The notes beneath the pieces were generated by a model. The model was not told where the DNA came from, searched no databases, and saw only the letters and a list, made by a program, of their open reading frames with translations. A stretch of DNA of 64,000 bases from Nemertoderma westbladi. Lineage: Eukaryota; Xenacoelomorpha; Nemertodermatida; Nemertodermatidae. The stretch lies in NCBI GenBank assembly GCA_032718475.1, contig JAUCBJ010008019.1:17776-81775 (forward strand). Reading direction: 5' to 3'. Positions within the stretch are counted from its first letter, which is position 1; each line of letters opens with the position of its first letter. Both the position numbers and the translations under genes were made by a program. Of this stretch, positions 21,681-33,350 are shown piece by piece.

Positions 21681-24600
21681 GTGGTATTTGCCCCGAGAGC
21701 TGACTCGTCAAAAAAGCACCCCCCAACCCCCACTATGGATTACATTAGTAATGCGGAGGTCCGGCCACTAGAGGCCAGTGGAATTACCGGACACAATCGG
21801 CCTCACAGGCGTCAGCTATCTCCTGACCGGCTGCCTGTCTCACCCCCTACTGGTGAAAGAGAAGCCAACAATTCTTTGAGTCCCTTTCCTGATGACCTTT
21901 CTGGCCCAAACCCTGGGTCACCAGGGAGGCCAGATTGTGAGGGGGAGAGGGATTCTGGAGTTGGAGGCTACTCTCATGTTCCACCCCGACCAACAAAGCC
22001 ATTGGTGAATCTGAGGCAAGTGACTAGACTAACCTCAGTAAACACCCTAACACTCGGGTCCCCAATGCGACAAGGTGAGCTGACTGCCTTGGCAGATAAG
22101 CTTTCTCTTAGCGCAGTGGGTGTTCAAGAGCACCGAATGCAGACTGGACAGACTGATGAGGTTCCGATTAAGGACATAGGGGGCGGTTGGCGACTCGCCC
22201 TCGCGTCAGCAGATGATAGTGGCAATGGTGGTGTTGGTCTATTGATGAATCCATCTGCACATGCAGCATTGGACAAAATAGACCAAATCTCTAACCGCAT
22301 CATCCGTTGCCACTTCTCATGTTCTGGAAGACTGGCTAAGAAGTTTCCTAAGGTGGTTCTGATTGTGTGCTACTCTCCAACTAGTGTTGCCCCTGTAGAG
22401 GAGGTGGAAAATTTCTACCACAATCTACAAGCAGCTACTGATGGAGTGGATCAGCATGCATTCTTAACATTCCTGGGAGACTTTAATGCAAGTCTGCATC
22501 AATCACATACATCGCCCTGGGTTTATAGCAATAGTGTCAACTGAAATTCCATCCATCTTCTGGATTTTATCTCTGGAAATGGATTGTTTTCGGCTGGAAC
22601 CCAGTTCAAGAAGCGAACTGGAAAGCTATGGACTCATAGTGGGCCCAGTGGTCACAAGTCCCAGATAGACCATATTCTGTTTCGTAGGAAGTACAGGAGC
22701 TCTATACAAGACTATAATGCATTTACACTTCGACACTTCTCCAGTGATCACCGCCTTATTGTGGCCAAGGTAAGACTTAGTCTGCGTGCTAACAGAACAA
22801 CGAAATCTGCCTTGCCGCGGCATGACTGGTCCTCTCTGTTGCAACAGCCAAGTGTGAGATCCAGCTTCACACTACAGCTGAGCAACAGGTATGAGGTTCT
22901 TGCCTCTGAGGCGGCAGATCACTGTGAGGGCTATACTGCCTTCACAGAAGCAGCTGCAGAAACAGTTCCTGTATACTCTCGAAACAGGAAAAGGGCCCCC
23001 TGGACTGACAACAAAATCCAGAAGTGCCGAAATTACCTATATAAGGCGCAGAAAGAGTCCCGACTCAAACAGACTACAGCGGCCAAGAATGCAGTTAAGG
23101 CTGCATCTAGGTCCCTGAATAGGCAGTACTCTGTTAATCTACAGGAGCTAATAAACCAACAGGTTGATGCCATCAATGATGCTGACGACAGCAGGCAATC
23201 ATCCCTGGCATGGAAATCGATCAACTTGCTTACTGGGCGGAAAAGCCAACCAACAACCAAGGTTAAGGCTGAATCACCAGCCGATCGCCTCAATGGTTGG
23301 ATGGCCCACTTTGAAAAGCTCCTCAATAATGACAGGGTTTTGCCTGATAACTTTATAGAAGTAAAAGTGTCTGAGTCTGTACTCCCAGATATTCCCATTG
23401 GCGATATCTCCTTTGCAGAAGTGAAGGCTGCTGCAAAGAGCATTAAGACCAATCGTGCCAGTGGAGTAGATGGTGTTCCCCCTGAGGTCTTTAAAATACC
23501 TGAGTGTTTAAAGCTCATCTATCCCATCATAGTAGACATGTACCGAACAACAAGAGTCCCACAAGAAATGAAAACAAATAAGTTGGTGCCAGTTCCCAAG
23601 AAGGGCAACCTAACACTCTATGGTTCTTTTCGGGGAATCTCATTGATCTCGATTGCTGCAAAGCTATACAATAGAATTCTATTAAATCGCATCAGGGATC
23701 CCATTGAGAGACTGCTCCGTGGAAATCAGAATGGGTTCCGTAAAGGTCGTGGGACCATGGAACCCATTTTGGCACTTAGAAGGATAATTGAAGAGTTATC
23801 AAAAAAGAAAGACTGGCATCTGGCTGTTATCTTTGTTGACTTCTTCAAGGCCTTTGATTCAGTCTCCCACTCACGTATGTTCAGCATTCTTTCATTATAT
23901 GGATTCCTGATGAAATTATTGCAGCAATCAGATCAGTATACGATGGTTCGACAACATTTGTGTCTACTGTTGATGGTGACACAGAACCATTTGAAGTGTT
24001 AGGGGGCGTCCTCCAGGGAGACACACTTGCACCATTCTTGTTCATAATTGTGGTTGACTATGTTCTACACATGTCCTTAGATCATCATAATTCATAATGA
24101 TGATGGTGTGATGTTAACTCCACATACTGGCTCCGGAAAGTCGAGGAAATCCTGCCAAGTACCTAACTGATCTAGACTTTGCTGATGACTTAGGAGTACT
24201 CTCAGAATCACTAGAGGGAGCCCAACGGCTCCTCAGCTCATTAGAACATAGTGTTGGTCTTTTTATTAACTCCAGAAACACCAAAATTTTAACAGTTAAC
24301 TTTGACAGTCCTCAGCAAGTCTCTGATCGGATGAGCATAAGCTCAAAGGATGGTATGCATGAGCATGTGGACGACTTCTGTTACCTGGGATCATGGATCC
24401 GGAAGTCAGGTGAGGACCTCGAATACGTAAGGGAAAGGCATGGGCAGCCTTGAATAGGCTTTCCAGGATTTGGAAGTCACCGAGAATTAATCGGAAACTC
24501 AAGGTCCGATTATTTAGAGCAGCAGTAGTTCCAGTACTTCTCTATGGGAGTCCATGCTGGGCTCTAACTGCTGAGGACACCAAATCTCTGGATGGCACAT

Positions 24601-24870
24601 TCACAAGAATGCTACGCCGGGATCATAGTGTCAAGTACAATGCACACATCTCCAACCAGACACTATAACCAAGCTTGACACTAGAACAAAATCGCCTCCG
24701 CTTTGCAGGACATTGCTTTGCCGTGAGGACCAGCCAGTGCATAATCTTGTACTTTGGCAGCCTCATGGAGTGAATAAGCATGGTGGACAATAAGCATGGA
24801 GTGAATAAGCATGGTGATAGGGAGTTGTGGCGGCGCAATTTTGTCGACAAGCCGGCACAGCATTCTTAAA
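21681..24870 (+). pseudogene. RTE1 ORF of copy 3, multiply broken
   Basis: The endonuclease half is intact to TGA at 22542-22544, where copy 1 has CGA (Arg). The same frame then reopens (GDFNASL lies before the stop, SSDHRL after). The Trp codon at the position of the copy 1 stop is preserved here. A 1-bp deletion near 23901 (tatatggattcc for tatatgggattcc) shifts the RT frame, so the FADD region is read only in another frame. Further small insertions and deletions follow at about 24090, 24135, 24245, 24420 and 24667. It is the most decayed of the long copies. Confidence 0.9.
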
Positions 24871-24908
24871 AATGCAGCTGCAATGCAGCATGCCGATACT
24901 AGTAGTAT

Positions 24909-25713
24909 ATGTGGTGTGTCTGATAGTACCCGAAACGCACATAATTACAGTTAGTGACATGCGGTACATGAACGTCTACCATTTTTAGGAAGATAGACCA
25001 ATGAAAATTGACCTTGAAGCTGAAGGTAGAAATCAGGTGTGTTTATGAATATCTGTATTTGTAATAGACCAAACTTTATTCCTGAAAGTCAGTTATAACA
25101 GTTAAAAGAACAATTTCGTGGAAAAAAATCCTATAAAACTATTTTTCTTTTTGTTGACTCTTATTAACTCTCTCTCTGATTTATAGTTTGTTTATTGGTG
25201 CGAATTTATTGATTTATTAATAATACGTTGAACTAGAACATTAAATAACTATTGTTTTATAAATTTAGACGGGGGGGGGGGGGGGGGGGGTCGACTTATT
25301 GCGAAATACATTTTACTATATGAGTGAATTGGATTGTTTGTTAGTTTTGTACAGATTATATAAATATTTGAGATAAACTTTTCGTAATTTTTCATTCCTT
25401 GGATCTGATCCGCAACAAAAGTTACTCGAATCATAGGATCATAGGTTGAGTTGAAGAAGAGTTACAGTGATGAATTATTGTGGTAGTTTTAACAAATTTA
25501 TGAAGATGACCTTTTCACTTTTCTCCAGTAGCAGATGTTGAGGAGCTAACTTAAGAAAAGAAACATTAAAATGGTTCATTTCTGTCTAATTTTCAAAATT
25601 CTGTAAAATGCCATATAGAAGTAAACATGCATAAGATTTATAGTTTTGCATAATTTTAAAATTGTGTTAATCATCAATTATGAAGACTCATTACAGCAAT
25701 TTTTTTTTTTCAG
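24909..25713 (+). other. Noncoding stretch upstream of the zinc-finger exon
   Basis: AT-rich sequence with a G run at about 25270-25290. It ends in a strong polypyrimidine tract and acceptor (ttttttttttcag). It is most likely intron of the zinc-finger gene. No other exon was identified. Confidence 0.6.
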
Positions 25714-27758
25714 TGAGTCGTTTGTTTGGATGCAAAAACTGTTCGGCCATATTCCACAAGGCAGAGAACCTTGAAATCCATCAAACTCATTACTGCAGTA
25801 AACCTAACGACCAATCAAAATCCAGAACAAACATTCCTGGCCAATCAACTCATGGAATATTTGTAACATGTCACATCTGTGACATACATTTCCCATCCAA
25901 ACAGAACCTTGTGGACCACATCTCGAGTCGCCACTCCCCACTCATTCGCTACTGCTGCACCTACTGTCGCGTTTCCTTCTCAATCCACGTCAACTGCGTC
26001 CAACATATGAGCGTCCACTGTATGCTCACCCCATCGCCCCACGTCTGTACCGAGTGCAACACGACCCACATCAATGTGGACTCCTTCCTGTACCACGCCA
26101 GTCGGTACCACATTGCGGTGACGGCGCCGCAAGCCACAGAGTTGGAATTGAATAAGTCCGTGGCGAGTTTCAGTACCTCCATGGACGTATGTCCGGAGTG
26201 CAAGTCTGGGTTCGTACGAGTCCTCAATATGGTTGCTCACGTGCACGGTCACGTGGTAGACGAACACGCAATGATCCCGCTAAACCTCAACAAAGAAGCA
26301 GCTCAATTGGCAAAACAAAGAATTGATTCGAAAATGGAATTTTTGAAACATTGGTGCAGCTCATCCAGTAAGTTTCTTAAAAGTGCTTCAAATGATAGTA
26401 GGATGTCATTAACGAGCCCGCCAAAAGTCAAACAACTAATTACACAAATTGTTGATTCATCCGGCGCAGAAGGAAATTCCAATAGAGTCGACATTGTTAG
26501 ACATTCTAACGACAGCGTTATTGTAGAGAGCGGAAAGGAATTAATAAGGCGAACTAACGACAACGGTAATCAGTCCAGTAACCATCCCATTAGTTCGGGA
26601 AGCGCCGTAGTAGATGTAAATAATTCCCGTAATCACGCAGATAATGATACGTCGTCGGCAGTAATTGAATGTGCGACTACCGGAGATTTGTCTACCGATG
26701 TTGTTGGAAAGGTTGTTAATTCTAGTGAATTACTCGATCAACTTTTAGTGAACTCTTCGTATGCGATGCCATCTACAGCCAGTTTGGCCTTCAAATCGAA
26801 TATGTATTGCTTCTCTTGCGGCATCCAGTTTACCAGTTTGTCGAATTTTAATACTCATAAATTGCATTATTGCAAAAATAGGTTGATCCCAAGAAATGTT
26901 GGCGAGCCTCGCCCTGCGTTGGCCTCTGTTGAACGCGAGTTCGCGGCTAGAGATTCCACTAGAGACGCCGCCCAGCGGCATTGCCACCAATGCAATATAA
27001 CATTCAATCTGGAGGCGAGTTATTCCGCGCACAAGGAGTTCTACTGTTGGATGCGTCAATCGGAAACCCAAAGTTCTCCGGAACATGGTTGCCATGGGAA
27101 CGAGTCCTTTAGCCCTACAACCTCCCGGTTTCCCTCACCGCCGCCGCCGGTTGCTGGGGTTACCGAAGAGATTCCGTCAGCGAACGACCGTAAATCTCGA
27201 TCCCCATCCAAGAAGTTCCTCTGCAATAAGGAACAGGCGCCTTTCCAGTGCCCAAACTGCCCCGTCAAGTTCAACCATTTAGATAATTTGGCAGTTCATC
27301 GACGGTTTTATTGCAGAGACATCGATAATGACGTCATTTCCGGCTGGCCGGGTTCGGTAAATACTCAACCTGGACTGGATGGGCTCATCGACGAACCTGA
27401 TGGAGAGAGAGAAATGTTTGACAACCCGGCGAAAAAGAAGATGAAACTATCTATGAAACAACATGGAATGGGTATCGATTTGTCTAAAGCCGACAACAAC
27501 GACATTGAAAGGGATACCCGACAATCCAAGTCTCTGATGTATCGATGTTTATTTTGTTTTGCGAGTTTCGAATCTGCGGACGTTATAACATCACATCTCA
27601 CACGGTTCCATAGATGCGTAAATTACGCAATGGTAAACTCTCTTGTAACGTCTGGTCGTTCTGGTAACGGGCAGGAACTAATGTTAGGAACTAGAGACAG
27701 TGAGGATGGGAGTTGTTCCTCAGATAATAATAGGTGTATTTCTTTACCGTTGTGGTAA
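25714..27758 (+). CDS. FOG/ZFPM-like zinc-finger protein, terminal exon
   Basis: This is an uninterrupted terminal exon of 681 codons, phase 1 at its acceptor, ending TAA. It encodes nine zinc fingers with C-X2-C-X12 spacing. Finger 1 is C2HC (CSAIF...HQTHYC), fingers 2-5 are C2H2, 6-8 are C2HC (such as CFSCGIQFTSLSNFNTHKLHYC minus its ends), and 9 is C2H2. Mixed C2HC and C2H2 fingers with an F...L..H...YC pattern characterise the Friend-of-GATA family (vertebrate ZFPM1/2, fly U-shaped), nuclear cofactors that bind GATA factors. GIDLSK at 27471-27488 resembles the PxDLS motif by which FOG proteins recruit CtBP, with Gly in place of Pro. The region between fingers 5 and 6 is Ser/Asn-rich. The ATG at 25680 lies upstream of the acceptor and its Phe run is the translated polypyrimidine tract, so it is not the start. 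Upstream exons are not identified here. Zinc-finger protein is near certain; the FOG assignment is good but unproven. Confidence 0.8.
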
Positions 27759-27924
27759 TAATATTGATATTGTATCCCTCTACATGTCTTAGTTAAATAT
27801 GTTTACTTTTAAATCGTATTTCATTTTTTAGAAGTGGAATTATAATAATTCATTACATGGGATAAAAGTAGAACTTTTTTTCACTATTTTCGAGGCATTT
27901 TATTTACCGAACCCCAGTGAGGTT

Positions 27925-27930
27925 AATAAA
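27925..27930 (+). terminator. Candidate poly(A) signal of the zinc-finger gene
   Basis: aataaa 166 bp after the stop codon. Others occur near 27952, 28034 and 28073, so the true 3' end is uncertain. Confidence 0.4.
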
Positions 27931-28864
27931 GGGTCGAGAGAATATTGAAAAAATAAATGATCTACGTTATTTTTCCCATGTAATACGTAATTTTATTCTT
28001 AAATTGGTACGTTTTTGTTGCTAAATTCTTTAATAAAACATAGCGATATACTACAGTACAGTAGTGTTACAAAATAAATTGAACTGCAGTAGTTTACTGT
28101 ATTGCTTCCATAGTTACTGCGATTCTAATTATTGTACTCTTCAACTCCTAGTGCTGCCTTACTCAATGTTACAATAATTTAGCTAATTTAGCTTAACTAC
28201 TTAAACCAATATTGGATATTGAGTTCCGTTTTAGAGTATGCCTTTGCAGACGCACTAAAGTTGCAGTTTTGACTGTTTGAATGAATTTTGCTCAAATTAC
28301 TTGCAAACCCTTTCTACGACCATGCTATTTCAACATATTTAATAAAATTTAAGAAATTCCATCAATTTTACTTTTTTCGCCGGGAAAAAAGTAAAATCAA
28401 TGCAATCCTATGGTTTACTGTTTTTCCCTATGGAAAAAAAGTGAAACTTTTACTCCCGGTTTTGGTCGAAATTCGAGTGAAAAAGTAACAATTTACGAAT
28501 AAAAATATTATTATTATATTTCCAATTACGCGAAATGAAATTTAGTAATAAAGCGATCGTGATTGCTAATTATTTAATATTTTGTAGCGGTATAAGTTTT
28601 GGTGGCTGTTAGCGTTTATAATTATTTTATTTATTTGAGTTTGTAAATACGATTTGTATTTGGTTGTTAAGTGGGAGGTTGTCAGTGATATCCATAAATT
28701 TTGCAACTCAAACAGCTGTAATTGAATAAACGACGTACCCATTGATTGAGAGACGTACTCCTGTTCTCATAGCAGCTACTCTACTTCCTTAAATTATGTT
28801 TCGCATAAATTGTTGCCTCACATTTAACAATTGATAAAGACAGCAGTATTTTAGATGGTGGTTC
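27931..28864. other. AT-rich intergenic stretch
   Basis: No gene or known element was seen. A short complementary pair (cttttttcgccgggaaaaaag and nearby) around 28370-28395 could form a hairpin. The short open frame here looks incidental. Confidence 0.5.
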
Positions 28865-31800
28865 AATGTGGTTAATTATGTTCGGTAATGTGGTTAATTA
28901 TGTTCGGTAATGTGGTTAATTAGGTTCGGTAATGTGGTTAATTAGGTTCGCTAATGTGTTTAATTAGGTTAGCTAATGTGTTTAAGAAATGGTTAATTAT
29001 GTCTGGTAATGTGGTTAATTAGGTTAAAGTACTGTGGTTAATTATGTTCGGTAATGTGGTTAATTATGTTCGGTAATGTGGTTAATTAGGTTCGGTAATG
29101 TGGTTAATTAGGTTCGCTAATGTGTTTAATTAGTTTCGGTAATGTGGTTAATTAGGTTCGGTAATGTGGTTAATTAGGTTCGCTAATGTGTTTAATTAGT
29201 TTTGGTAATGTGGTTAATTAGGTTCGGTAATGTGTTTAATTAGGTTCGGTAATGTGGTTAATTAGGTTCGCTAATGTGTTTAATTAGGTTAGCTAATGTG
29301 TTTAAGAAATGGTTAATTATGTCTGGTAATGTGGTTAATTAGGTTCAAGTACTGTGGTTAATTATGTTCGGTAATGTGGTTAATTATGTTCGGTAATGTG
29401 GTTAATTAGGTTCGGTAATGTGGTTAATTAGGTTCGCTAATGTGTTTAATTAGTTTCGGTAATGTGGTTAATTAGGTTCGGTAATGTGTTTAATTAGGTT
29501 CGGTAATGTGGTTAATTAGGTTCGCTAATGTGTTTAATTAGGTTCGCTAATGTGTTTAAGAAATGGTTAATTATGTCTGGTAATGTGGTTAATTAGGTTC
29601 AAGTACTGTGGTTAATTAGGTTCGGTAATGTGTTTAATTAGGTTCGGTAATGTGGTTAATTAGGTTCGCTAATGTGTTTAATTAGGTTCGCAAATGTGTT
29701 TAATTAGGTTCGGTAATGTGGTTAATTATGTTCGGTAATGTGGTTAATTAGGTTCAAGTACTGTGGTTAATTAGGTTCGATAATGTGGTTAATTAGATTC
29801 GGTAATGTGTTTAATTAGGTTCGGTAATGTAGTTAATTAGGTTCGCTAATGTGGTTAATTAGGTTCGGCAATGTGGTTAATTAGGTTCGATAATGTGGTT
29901 AATTAGGTTCGCTAATGTGGTTAATTAGGTTCGGCAATGTGGTTAATTAGGTTCGATAATGTGTTTAATTAGGTTCGGTAATGTGGTTAATTAGGTTCGC
30001 TAATGTGGTTAATTAGGTTCGGCAATGTGGTTAATTAGGTTCGATAATGTGGTTAATTAGGTTCGCTAATGTGGTTAATTAGGTTCGGTAATGTGTTTAA
30101 TTAGGTTCGGTAATGTGGTTAATTAGTTTAGCTAATGTAGTTAATTAAGTTCGGTAATGTTGTTTATTAGGTCCGGTAATGTGTTTAATTAGGTTCGGTA
30201 ATGTGGTTAATTAGGTTCGCTAATGTGGTTAATTAGGTTCGCTAATGTGGTTAATTAGGTTCGGCAATGTGGTTAATTAGGTTCGATAATGTGTTTAATT
30301 AGGTTCGGTAATGTGGTTAATTAGGTTCGCTAATGTGGTTAATTAGGTTCGGCAATGTGGTTAATTAGGTTCGATAATGTGGTTAATTAGGTTCGCTAAT
30401 GTGGTTAATTAGGTTCGGTAATGTGTTTAATTAGGTTCGGTAATGTGGTTAATTAGTTTAGCTAATGTAGTTAATTAAGTTCGGTAATGTTGTTTATTAG
30501 GTCCGGTAATGTGTTTAATTAGGTTCGGTAATGTGGTTAATTAGGTTCGCTAATGTGGTTAATTAGGTTCGGCAATGTGGTTAATTAGGTTCGATAATGT
30601 GGTTAATTAGGTTCGGTAATGTGTTTAATAAGGTTCACTAATGTGGTTAATTAGGTTCGGTAATGTGGTTAATTAGGTTCGGTAATGTGGTTAATTAGGT
30701 TCGGTAATGTGTTTAATTAGGTTCGGTAATATGTTTAATTAGGTTCGCTAATGTGTTTAATTAGGTTCGCTAATGTGTTTAATTCGGTTCGGTAATGTGT
30801 TTAATTAGGTTCGGTAATGTGGTTTATTAGGTCCGGTAATGTGGTTAAATAGTTTCGGTAATGTGGTTAAGAAAGTTTGTTAATGTGGTTAATAAGGTTC
30901 GGTAATGTGGTTAATTAGGTTCGGTAATGTGGTTAATTAGGTTCGGTAATGTGTTTAATTAGGTTCGGTAATGTGGTTAATTAGGTTCGCTAATGTGGTT
31001 AATTAGGTTCGGTAATGTGTTTAATTAGGTTCGGTGATGTGGTTAATTAGGTTCGCTAATGTGGTTAATTAGGTTCGGTAATGTGGTTAATTAGGTTCGG
31101 TAATGTGTTTAATTAGGTCCGGTAATGTGTTTAATTAGGTTCGCTAATGTGGTTAATTAGGTCGGTAATGTGGTTAATTAGGTTTGGTAATGTGTTTAAT
31201 TAGGTTCGGTAATGTGGTTAATTAGGTTCGCTAATGTGGTTAATTAGGTTTTGTAATGTGTTTAATTATGTTCGGTAATGTGTTTAATTAGGTTCGCTAA
31301 AGTGTTTAATTAGGTTCGCTAATGTGTTTAATTAGGTTCGGTAATGTGGTTAATTAGGTTCGGTAATGTGTTTAATTAGGTTCGGTAATCTGGTTTATTA
31401 GGTCCGGTAATGGGTTAAATAGTTTTGGTAATGTGGTTAAGAAAGTTTGCTAATGTGGTTAATAAGGTTCGGTAATGTGGTTAATTAGGTTCGCTAATGT
31501 GGTTAATTAGGTTCGGTAATGTGTTTAATTAGGTTCGGTAATGTGGTTAATTAGGTTCGCTAATGTGGTTAATTAGGTTCGGTAATGTGTTTAATTAGGT
31601 TCGCTAATGTGGTTAATTAGGTTCGGTAATGTGGTTAATTAGGTTCGGTAATGCGGTTAATTAGGTTCGGTAATGTGTTTAATTAGGTTCGGTAATATGT
31701 TTAATTAGGTTCGCTAATGTGTTTAATTAGGTTCGCTAATGCGTTTAATTAGGTTCGGTAATGTGTTTAATTAGGTTCGGTAATGTGGTTTATTAGGTCC

Positions 31801-32055
31801 GCTAATGTGGTTAAATAGTTTCGGTAATGTGGTTAAGAAAGTTTGCTAATGTGGTTAATAAGGTTCGGTAATGTGGTTAATTAGGTTCGGTAATGTGGTT
31901 AATTAGGTTCGGTAATGTGTTTAATTAGGTTCGGTAATGTGGTTAATTAGGTTCGCTAATGTGGTTAATTAGGTTCGGTAATGTGTTTAATTAGGTTCGG
32001 TAATGTGGTTAATTAGGTTCGCTAATGTGGTTAATTAGGTTCGGTAATGTGGTTA
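28865..32055. repeat. 22-bp satellite (ggttaattaggttcggtaat plus gt), left block
   Basis: Tandem 22-bp units with a small set of variants (ggttcgctaat, ggttcggcaat, gtgtttaatt, ggtttattaggtccgg). Variants recur in register: the rare string gtttagctaatgtag occurs at 30126 and 30456, exactly 330 bp (15 units) apart, which shows a higher-order repeat. With the right block the array is about 6 kb, some 270 units. Confidence 0.96.
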
Positions 32056-33350
32056 CTACTACTACTACTACTAGGATCGGCATGCTGCATTGCAGCTGCA
32101 TTTTTAAGAATGCTGTGCCGGCTTGTCAACAAAATTGCACCGCCACAACTCCCTATCACCCATGACATTTGCTAGATCATCCGCATCTTTAAGGCCAGTG
32201 TCCTTTAAGATGCGTCTCAAGAAAGTCATGGGCTGTCCACCATGCTTATTCACTCCATGAGGCTGCCAAAGTACAAGATTATGCACTGGCTGGTCCTCAC
32301 GGCGAAAGCAATGTCCTGGAAAGCGGAGGCGAATTTGTTCTAGTGTCAAGCTTGGGGGAACCAATGAGACACCTCCAATGTTATATAGTGTCTGGTTGGA
32401 GATGTGTGCATTGTACTTGACACAATGAACCCGGCGTAGCATTCTTGTGAATGTGCCATCCAGAGATTTGGTGTCCTCAGTAGTTAGAGCCCAGCATGGA
32501 CTCCCGTAGAGGAGTACTGGAACTACTGCTGCTCTAAATAATCGGACCTTAAGTTTCCGATTAATTCTCGGTGACTTCCAAATCCTGGAAAGCCTATTCA
32601 AGGCTGCCCATGCCTTTCCCTTACGTATTCGAAGGTCCTCACCTGACTTCCGGATCCATGATCCCAGGTAACAGAAGTCGTCCACATGCTCAAGCATACC
32701 ATCCTTTGAGCTTATGCTCATCCGATCAGAGACTTGCTGAGGACTTTCAAAGTTAACTGTCATAATTTTGGTCTTTCTGGAGTTAATAAAAAGACCAACA
32801 CTAGAAGCAGCATGTTCTAATGAGCTGAGGAGCCGTTGGGCTCCCTCTAATGATTCTGAGAGTACTCCTAAGTCATCAGCAAAGTCTAGATCAGTTAGGT
32901 ACTTGGCAGGATTTCCTCGACTTCTGGAGCCAGTAGGTGGAGTTATCATCACCCCATCTTCATTATGATGATCTAAGGACATGCGTAGAACATAGTCAAC
33001 CACAATAATGAACAAGAATGGTGCAAGTGTGTCTCCTTGGAGGACGCCCCATAACACTTCAAATGGTTCTGTGTCACCGTCAACAGTAGACACAAATGTT
33101 GTCGAACCATCGTATACTGATCTGATTGCTGCAATAATTTCATCAGGAATCCCATATAATGAAAGTATGCTGAACATACGTGAGCGAGAGACTGAATCAA
33201 AGGCCTTGAAGAAGTCAACAAAGATAACAGCCAGATGCCTGTCTTTCTTTTTTGATAATTCTTCAATTATCCTTCTAAGTGCCAAAATGGGCTCCATGGT
33301 CCCACGACCTTTACGGAACCCATTCTGATTTCCACGGAGCAGTCTCTCAA
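32056..33350 (-). mobile_element. RTE1 LINE copy 6, 5'-truncated, minus strand, in a satellite
   Basis: Reading on the minus strand, the element starts at the RT region (tgagagactgctccgtgg) and ends with a (TAG)n tail, seen here as ctactactact. Both flanks are 22-bp satellite units. The junctions leave at most a base or two of duplication. Confidence 0.93.
32104..33350 (-). CDS. RTE1 reverse transcriptase fragment, open frame
   Basis: The frame is open from the truncation point to TAA at 32104-32106, about 414 codons, the first ATG being at 33297. It contains motif A FVDFFKAFDSV, QGDTLAPFLF, LDFADDLGVLS and the C-terminal block ending DKPAQHS. The endonuclease and the N-terminal RT are missing, so it cannot be autonomous. 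No stop or frameshift is seen, so it is relatively young. Confidence 0.85.

Larger units (their letters stand above)
19855..24908 (+). mobile_element. RTE1 LINE copy 3 (host of a nested copy), near full length
   Basis: It begins with the same 5' end as copy 1 (gtcaggtcaggtattctagg). At 20040 it is interrupted by another RTE1 copy, and it resumes at 21436 (caggggtatatggcctg) through to a short TAG tail at about 24900-24907. Removing the nested copy restores the continuous 5' UTR sequence cttggctgcaggggtatat. No target duplication is evident at the outer ends. Confidence 0.9.

Noticed and set aside
25680-25713. ATG 25680 as the start of the zinc-finger protein
   Set aside because: It precedes a strong polypyrimidine tract and AG acceptor; the encoded Phe run is the tract itself.
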